Shown one piece after another: positions 32,481-37,116 of a DNA stretch of 37,116 bases. The stretch spans positions 1 through 37,116 of the forward strand of contig DWXK01000018.1 in the NCBI GenBank assembly GCA_019119205.1, written 5' to 3'. Numbering within the stretch: position 1 is the first letter of the stretch; each line of letters begins with the position of its first letter. The position numbers and the translations under genes were made by a program. The stretch is from Candidatus Mediterraneibacter intestinavium (GTDB taxonomy: Bacteria; Bacillota; Clostridia; Lachnospirales; Lachnospiraceae). The notes beneath the pieces were generated by a model that saw only the letters and a program-made list of their open reading frames with translations, made no database searches and was not told where the DNA came from.

Positions 32481-34487
32481 ATGAAGAAAGAGTACAGACA
32501 CATTTTTGAACCTTTCACCGTCCGCCGTATGACACTGAAAAACAGGATCATGATGACTCCCATGGGGACAAACTACGGCGAGCAGAGCGGAGAGATGAGT
32601 TTCCTCCATATTAATTACTACGAGCAGCGCGCAAAAGGCGGCACCGGACTTATCATGGTAGAAAATGCCAGCGTGGATTCCCCGGAAGGCTCCAACGGAA
32701 CGACACAGCTTCGCATCGACCATGACAACTATATCCCCCGTCTCTTTAAACTGACAGAGACCATCCATAAACACGGGACCTGTATCGGGATCCAGTTAAA
32801 CCATGCAGGAGCATCGGCTCAGTCTGCCCGCACGAACATGCAGCCTGTCTCCGCCTCAGACATCCCCTCCAAAGAGGGCGGAGAGATCCCGCGTCCGCTG
32901 GAGAAGGATGAGATCATGCGCATTGTAAAAAAATACGGAGAAGCCGCAAAACGAGCACAGACGGCAGGCTTTGACTGTGTGGAGATCCACGCCGGACACT
33001 CCTATCTTCTCAGCCAGTTCCTCTCACCTCTCACAAACAAAAGAACAGATGAGTTCGGAGGCTCTGCAGAGAACCGTGCACGCTTTGCCCGTCTCGTGAT
33101 GGAGGAAGTAAGACGTCAGGTAGGTCCCTTCTTCCCGATCTTCCTCCGTATCAGCGCAGACGAATTTCTGGAAGGCGGCAACACACTGGACGACTGCCTG
33201 GACTATCTCCAGTATATCCAGGAGGAAGCGGACGTCATCGACGTATCCTGCGGACTGAACGGATCCATCCAGTACCAGATCGACTCCAACCATTTCCCGG
33301 ACGGATGGCGTTCCTATATGGCAAAAGCCGTAAAAGAGAGATACAACAAGCCCTGCGTCACCATGGGAAATATCCGTGATCCCCATGTTGCTGAAGACAT
33401 CCTCGCGAGAGGAGACGCCGACCTGATCGGGATCGGACGCGGACTGATCGCTGATCCGGAATGGGTAAACAAAGTAGAGTTCGGAGATGTCTGTGATATC
33501 AGAAAATGTATCTCCTGTAATATCGGATGCGCCGGAAACCGTATCGGCATCAACCGCCCCATCCGCTGCACCATCAATCCGGCTGTCGCAGAGGGCGAAG
33601 ACTATAAGAAACATCAGATCACAAAGCCATGCAACGTGGTCGTTGTAGGCGGCGGTACTGCAGGAATGGAAGCAGCCTGTACGGCAGCGGAAGTTGGATG
33701 TACCACCTTCCTGATCGAGAAGAAACCGTATCTTGGCGGTCTCGCGGCAGAGATTTCCAAAATTCCGGACAAGAAGAGACTTTCTGATTTTCCGAACTAT
33801 ATGATCCACCGCACCAACAAGCTGAGAAACCTTTTCTCTTTTACGAATATGGAAGCAGATGTGAACTTCATCAAAAATCTGAAACCGAACCTCATCGTAA
33901 ACGCAACCGGATCTTCTCCGCTGCTCCCGCCGATCACAGGACTCCACGAGAATCTCGGCAGGGAGGGAAGCAAAGTATACAGCATCCTTGATATGATCGA
34001 GCATGTCAATAACAATGACTATCCGGAAGACATGACCGGAAAGAAAGTAGTCGTCATCGGCGGCGGCGCTGTCGGCCTTGACGTCGTGGAGTATTTCGCT
34101 CCCAGAGGAGCAGACGTGAGCATCGTAGAGATGATGCCTGTTATCGGAAATGGCATTGATCCGGTGTCCAAAGTCGATATCAATACACTGATGAAAAAAT
34201 ACAATGTAAAACAGATGCCGAACACAGCGCTCAAAGAGGTGCGCCCGGACAACTTCCTTGTAGAAGTAAACGGCGAGCAGAAAGAGCTTCCGTTTGATTA
34301 TGGCTTTGTATGTCTGGGAATGAAGGCAGAACATCCTGTGCTCCAGCAGATCAGAGAGGCTTTCGAGGACGATGATTCCATCGAGATCGTAAATATCGGA
34401 GACAGCGTCCGGGCAAGAAGGATCATCGATGGGACAGAGGAAGGACGGAATATACTCAATACACTCTCCAAGAGGGGATATCTCTGA
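32481..34487 (+). CDS. FMN/Fe-S/FAD oxidoreductase of the 2-enoate reductase / BaiH-FadH family
   Basis: A 668-residue three-part enzyme. An Old Yellow Enzyme TIM barrel (about 1-330) contains VEIHAGHSYLLSQFLSP and RTDEFGGSAENRARF. A [4Fe-4S] motif CISCNIGC (about 341-348), with a further Cys near 361, follows. Two Rossmann units then bind FAD (VVGGGTAGMEAA, about 388) and NAD(P)H (VVVIGGGAVGLDVVEY, about 525). Such enzymes reduce activated C=C bonds (2-enoates, dienoyl-CoA, bile acid intermediates). Placed beside a quinate/shikimate-type locus, it may reduce an unsaturated cyclic acid; that is inference. CAGGAG precedes the ATG. Confidence 0.9.
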   Translation: MKKEYRHIFEPFTVRRMTLKNRIMMTPMGTNYGEQSGEMSFLHINYYEQRAKGGTGLIMVENASVDSPEGSNGTTQLRIDHDNYIPRLFKLTETIHKHGTCIGIQLNHAGASAQSARTNMQPVSASDIPSKEGGEIPRPLEKDEIMRIVKKYGEAAKRAQTAGFDCVEIHAGHSYLLSQFLSPLTNKRTDEFGGSAENRARFARLVMEEVRRQVGPFFPIFLRISADEFLEGGNTLDDCLDYLQYIQEEADVIDVSCGLNGSIQYQIDSNHFPDGWRSYMAKAVKERYNKPCVTMGNIRDPHVAEDILARGDADLIGIGRGLIADPEWVNKVEFGDVCDIRKCISCNIGCAGNRIGINRPIRCTINPAVAEGEDYKKHQITKPCNVVVVGGGTAGMEAACTAAEVGCTTFLIEKKPYLGGLAAEISKIPDKKRLSDFPNYMIHRTNKLRNLFSFTNMEADVNFIKNLKPNLIVNATGSSPLLPPITGLHENLGREGSKVYSILDMIEHVNNNDYPEDMTGKKVVVIGGGAVGLDVVEYFAPRGADVSIVEMMPVIGNGIDPVSKVDINTLMKKYNVKQMPNTALKEVRPDNFLVEVNGEQKELPFDYGFVCLGMKAEHPVLQQIREAFEDDDSIEIVNIGDSVRARRIIDGTEEGRNILNTLSKRGYL

Positions 34488-34521
34488 TAGGGAGTTGTAT
34501 ATAGTCCGAAAACAACGGGAT

Positions 34522-34722
34522 CCGAATGGGAAACCGTATTCTGAGAGGAGAATCAGACAGCTCAGGTTCCGTTCCGGAATCCTCCAAAGTCACCTGCTCT
34601 GCCTGCCTCCCCTCTCAGAAAGGTCCTTCCATTCGGTAACACGCCGTTTTCCGCTTTATACAGAGCAGGAGGCTCCCCGGCTTGGGAGGGTGAACAGGGC
34701 CACGCGGCTATCGCGTGGTTTT
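34522..34722 (+). ncRNA. candidate structured RNA with crossed stems (pseudoknot)
   Basis: Three pairings of 8-10 bp: CCGAATGG (34522-34529) with 34629-34636; TTCTGAGAGG (34539-34548) with 34611-34620; CCTGCTCTG (34593-34601) with 34661-34669. The first two nest; the third starts in their loop and ends outside them. A local hairpin GGTTCC/GGAATCC lies at 34565-34582. A GC-rich hairpin with TTTT (34699-34722) follows. It sits just after the reductase stop with no ORF of its own, and no known RNA family was recognised. Confidence 0.5.
34699..34722 (+). terminator. intrinsic terminator 1
   Basis: CCACGCG-GCTAT-CGCGTGG followed by TTTTCC. It could end the candidate RNA or the reductase transcript. 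Confidence 0.65.
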
Positions 34723-34730
34723 CCTTGTAT

Positions 34731-34775
34731 AAGAAAAGACTGCCCGCCTTATGGCGCTGCAGTCTTTTCTTTATA
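34731..34775. terminator. intrinsic terminator 2 (bidirectional)
   Basis: AAGAAAAGACTGC (34731-34743) pairs perfectly with 34759-34771, with an inner CGCC/GGCG stem. A-rich and T-rich sides make it usable by both the reductase and the binding-protein gene. Confidence 0.8.
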
Positions 34776-34803
34776 TGGCTGTTGTTCTGTGAAAAGTTCT
34801 TCC

Positions 34804-34823
34804 GGGCTCTCAGAGCCCTTTTT
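34804..34823 (+). terminator. intrinsic terminator 3
   Basis: GGGCTCT-C-AGAGCCC followed by TTTTTATT, the best + strand terminator of the three, 22 bases from the end of the convergent livJ-like gene. Confidence 0.75.
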
Positions 34824-34844
34824 ATTATCCTGAAAAACCTCACC

Positions 34845-36020
34845 TTACAGAACGGAGTATTCTCCATTCTCGATCACAACGACTGTAGGCTCTTTTGACG
34901 GCTCTCCGTCTTCGCCCCATGTGATCTGTTTTCCTGTAAGACCGTCAATCGTGATCTCTGTCATCGCTGTCTTCATCGCGTCGCAGATATCGGAGATGCT
35001 CATATCCGGTGTGATATCAGCCTGCTCTACAGCAGCTTTGATCACGTACATGCAGTCGTAAGCATCTGCTGCGAACTGGATCGGTGTATCACCGAACGCT
35101 TCCTCATAATTCGCAACAAATGTCTGTGTCGCCTCATCCTCTGCATTCGGTGTGAACGGTGTCAGGAACATCAGTCCCTCTGCAAGGCTTCCGTCGAATC
35201 CTTCAACGTTCAGGATTCCGTCCATTCCGTCAACGCCGAACCACTTCGGAGCAAATCCTGCTCTTTCAGCCTGTGCAAGGATCAAAGAAGCTTCCTGGTA
35301 GTAAATCGGAAGGAACACAAGCTCTGCGCCTGAATCTTTTGCCTTCTGGATCTGTACAGAGAAGTCTGTCTTGCTGTCTGCTGTAAATGCCTCTGCAGCT
35401 ACGATCTCAAGTCCTCTTGCCTCAGCCTCTGTTGCAAAGTTCTGATAGATTCCTGTTGAATATGTGTCAGAACTGTTATAGATGATAGCGATCTTCTGTG
35501 CAAGTCCGTTGTCAGCGATATAATCAGCTGAAACAGTTCCCTGGCTCGGGTCTGAGAAACACATACGGAATGCATTGTCATACTGGATACTGTCCACTGC
35601 TGTTGCAGACGGTGTGAACTGGAACATATTGTCCGCATGGGACTCCTCTACTACCGCAACACACGGAGTAGATGTGACTGTTCCTACGAGCATCTGCATT
35701 CCCCAGTCTTTCAGAGTGTTGTACGCGTTGACAGATTTCTCAGAATCGCTCTGGTCGTCCTCAAACTGATACTCGATCTGATATCCGTTGATACCGCCGT
35801 CCGCATTGATCTCATCAACGGCAAGCTGGATCCCGTTCTCAACGGCTGTTCCGTAAATCGCATTGTCACCGGTCGTTGGTCCGATTCCGCCGATCTTAAA
35901 TGTAGTCGCATCGGAATCTCCTGAATCACTGCTGCTGCCGCTTCCGCTTCCACATGCAGCCAGTGAGACTACGAGCGCTGAAGCCAGTGCCAGGCTCGCT
36001 GCCTTTTTCCACATTTTCAT
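34845..36020 (-). CDS. livJ: branched-chain amino acid ABC transporter binding protein (LivJ/LivK type)
   Basis: A 391-residue lipoprotein of the type I periplasmic-binding fold. The lipobox LAAC ends the signal sequence near residue 23 and is followed by a Gly/Ser/Asp linker. FKIGGIGPTTGDNAIYG opens the binding domain, and VGTVTSTPCVAV and FQFTPSATA form the amino acid pocket region. AAGGAGG precedes the ATG. It stands alone, 11.6 kb from livHMGF, with its own promoter; high, separate expression of the binding protein is common for such transporters. Confidence 0.93.
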   Translation of the reverse strand: MKMWKKAASLALASALVVSLAACGSGSGSSSDSGDSDATTFKIGGIGPTTGDNAIYGTAVENGIQLAVDEINADGGINGYQIEYQFEDDQSDSEKSVNAYNTLKDWGMQMLVGTVTSTPCVAVVEESHADNMFQFTPSATAVDSIQYDNAFRMCFSDPSQGTVSADYIADNGLAQKIAIIYNSSDTYSTGIYQNFATEAEARGLEIVAAEAFTADSKTDFSVQIQKAKDSGAELVFLPIYYQEASLILAQAERAGFAPKWFGVDGMDGILNVEGFDGSLAEGLMFLTPFTPNAEDEATQTFVANYEEAFGDTPIQFAADAYDCMYVIKAAVEQADITPDMSISDICDAMKTAMTEITIDGLTGKQITWGEDGEPSKEPTVVVIENGEYSVL

Positions 36021-36053
36021 AATATCTCCTCCTTAAAACATGTATCAAATGTT

Positions 36054-36083
36054 ATGTTACCTCTTCCAGAGGAGGTTTGTCAA
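36054..36083 (-). promoter_or_regulatory. predicted livJ promoter
   Basis: Minus-strand TTGACA (36078-36083), 18-base spacer, TAACAT (36054-36059). The spacer contains an imperfect dyad CCTCCTCTGGAAGAGG that could be an operator. Confidence 0.7.
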
Positions 36084-36138
36084 GCCCAAAACCGATTACG
36101 CTCTATTTTTTTGGATACGGATCAGCTGCAAACCAGCA

Positions 36139-36180
36139 ATCAGTCTAAATCATTGTCACATATGCCGATCAGTCTAAGTC
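36139..36180. repeat. 13-bp direct repeat upstream of livJ
   Basis: ATCAGTCTAAATC (36139) and ATCAGTCTAAGTC (36168) differ at one base and start 29 bases apart. They lie 55-100 bases upstream of the livJ -35 and may be a regulator site. Confidence 0.45.
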
Positions 36181-36207
36181 CATACATCAGACTGGTCCGA
36201 ACGCTGC

Positions 36208-36435
36208 TCACAACGCATATCTCTCAAAAACCGTGAACGCCTGGGCGTCGTCTGTCACCGCATTCAGGGTAAGAGGCGCCGACAGATCAAGACTGAAGAT
36301 TCCCAGAAATGATTTTGCATCCACCACTTTTCTGCCGGAAATAAGGTCAAACTCCCCTTTCATATTTGCAATATCCTTTGAAAATCTCTCAACCATGTCA
36401 TAATCTTTGAACTGGATACTCATTGATTTTCTCAT
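36208..36435 (-). CDS. HPr-like protein lacking the active-site histidine
   Basis: A 75-residue protein. The C-terminal two thirds match the HPr/Crh fold: GRKVVDAKSFLGIFSLDLS (residues 35-53), with S42 at the place of regulatory Ser46. The N-terminal part has no histidine anywhere, so it cannot carry the phosphoryl group of a PTS HPr. That points to a regulatory or structural role, as with Crh, or to a divergent clostridial HPr-domain family. AGGAGG sits nine bases before the ATG at 36435. No other PTS gene is nearby. Confidence 0.8.
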   Translation of the reverse strand: MRKSMSIQFKDYDMVERFSKDIANMKGEFDLISGRKVVDAKSFLGIFSLDLSAPLTLNAVTDDAQAFTVFERYAL

Positions 36436-36450
36436 ACGCTTTACCTCCTG

Positions 36451-36509
36451 ACAAAAAAAGAGACGATAAACATCTTGTCCTGCTTCGGACTCCCTGTTTA
36501 TTGTCTCTT
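36451..36509 (-). terminator. leader terminator just before the HPr-like gene
   Basis: Minus-strand AAGAGACAATAAAC pairs with GTTTATCGTCTCTT (14 positions, one mismatch), with an inner GTCC/GGAC stem, followed by a run of seven Ts. The run ends five bases before the AGGAGG of the HPr-like gene. A predicted promoter lies upstream, so this is an attenuator-like arrangement. Confidence 0.75.
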
Positions 36510-36551
36510 ACCTGTTATCTGCTCACGCAGACAGTTTCTAAATATGAAGTT

Positions 36552-36580
36552 ATAATATCAGATAATTTTGACATAATCAA
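36552..36580 (-). promoter_or_regulatory. predicted promoter of the HPr-like gene
   Basis: Minus-strand TTGATT (36575-36580), 17-base spacer, TATTAT (36552-36557). The leader then holds a small hairpin TCTGC-GTGA-GCAGA and the terminator at 36451-36509. Confidence 0.65.
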
Positions 36581-36637
36581 GAGTTATTTCTGCATTTTTT
36601 AGCCAACTTCCGTTTCGCCGTTGTAATTCACTTGCTT

Positions 36638-37116
36638 CTATCTAAAGATATCTGCGAGATCAACTTCCATTTCTTCCGAAAAAATCCCTACCGGAACAGA
36701 GCCTTCCCGACCGTATATCATCGGGACCTCTTCTTTCTCAAAGCGATAAACAAGTACACTTTTTTTCTCAGGATCCACGATCCAGTATTCTCTCACGCCT
36801 GCACTGCAGTATTTTTCATTCTTGATAATATAGTCCCGTCTCCTTGAAGAAGGAGAGACGATTTCCACTACCAGGTCAGGCGCTCCCATGATCCGATCCG
36901 CCTCTATCCTGCTCTCATCACAGATCACCAGAAGGTCCGGGACCACCATCGTCTTATCATCACAGTCAAGCTGGACATCGACCGGTCCGGCCAGCACCCT
37001 GCATTTTCCTTTCTTCTTATCGATATAGTTAGCAAATGTGACCTTGAGCTTTGTACAGATATCCTGGTGGTAAGTACCTGGAGACGCCATATCATACAAG
37101 ACACCGTCTATCAGTT
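36638..37116 (-). CDS. Uma2 family nuclease-fold protein, N-terminus outside the window
   Basis: A partial gene cut by the right edge. The frame continues to the last base, reading LIDGVLYDMASPG, which matches ELIDGVIYTMAAP of the Uma2 gene at 13384. Visible motifs are QLDCDDKTMVVPDLLVICD, GAPDLVVEIVSPSSRRRD and GVREYWIVDP of the PD-(D/E)xK-like Uma2 domain. Whether it also carries an N-terminal helix-turn-helix cannot be seen. Function of the family is not established. Confidence 0.9.
   Translation of the reverse strand, partial: LIDGVLYDMASPGTYHQDICTKLKVTFANYIDKKKGKCRVLAGPVDVQLDCDDKTMVVPDLLVICDESRIEADRIMGAPDLVVEIVSPSSRRRDYIIKNEKYCSAGVREYWIVDPEKKSVLVYRFEKEEVPMIYGREGSVPVGIFSEEMEVDLADIFR

Noticed and set aside
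33024-34334. 436-codon open frame on - opposite the reductase
   Set aside because: Its composition and position are explained by codon bias of the reductase gene on the other strand.
34670-34722. T-box antiterminator (GAACAGGG...CGCGG)
   Set aside because: Only a loose match to the T-box core; no stem I motifs, and no aminoacyl-tRNA synthetase or amino acid gene follows on that strand.

Overview
The window looks like chromosomal DNA of an anaerobic, low- to mid-GC Firmicute, most likely a gut Lachnospiraceae. Supporting signs are strong AGGAGG ribosome sites, short T-rich intrinsic terminators, a lysine riboswitch, a TRAP transporter, a uric-acid/purine-type ygeXYW set and an Fe-S enoate-reductase family enzyme. 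No phage genes, transposase or CRISPR-Cas genes are visible. The species cannot be fixed from the sequence alone.

Layout. (1) 79-5404, + strand: ygeX, ygeY, ygeW, ridA and carbamate kinase, part of the cluster linked to anaerobic purine/urate breakdown. It converges on a shared terminator with a three-gene molybdenum hydroxylase operon (xdhB-xdhC-xdhA, 9139-5559, - strand). The xdh leader carries an unexplained terminator. (2) 9321-11746: lysine riboswitch plus dapA, then degV and a lone tRNA-Trp. (3) 11897-14172: lipoprotein nuclease, two tiny ORFs that may be one frameshifted gene, and an XRE-Uma2 fusion. (4) 14429-18162: response regulator, ABC ATPase, ABC permease and histidine kinase, a peptide-antibiotic sensing/detoxification type module with a four-repeat operator before the ABC genes. 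(5) 18324-23290, - strand: a membrane-anchored protein of unknown role, then livH-livM-livG-livF plus a cytidylate-kinase-like gene in one operon. (6) 23291-24368: about 1.1 kb without genes, full of structured repeats. It includes a degenerate array with an exact 53-bp period. (7) 24369-30266, - strand: an apparent operon ydiB-like dehydrogenase, ydiN-like MFS, aroD, dctQ, dctM, dctP, which looks like uptake and catabolism of quinate/shikimate. A divergent LysR gene sits at 30435, a second LysR gene at 31337-32218, and a 668-residue flavin/Fe-S reductase at 32481. (8) 34488-34844: a gene-free stretch with a possible pseudoknotted RNA and three terminator hairpins. (9) 34845-37116, - strand: the branched-chain amino acid binding protein (split from livHMGF by 11.6 kb), an HPr-like protein lacking the active-site histidine and preceded by a leader terminator, and a second, edge-truncated Uma2 gene.

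How the genes fit together. YgeX makes pyruvate and ammonia through an aminoacrylate intermediate that RidA can clear, while YgeW and carbamate kinase can draw ATP from carbamoyl groups. The xdh operon would supply purine hydroxylation. The aro/TRAP operon plus the reductase look like a second carbon or electron-acceptor route built on cyclic plant acids.

The most unusual signals are non-coding: the 53-bp phased array at 23745-24017, the flanking structured repeats, and the crossed inverted repeats at 34522-34669.
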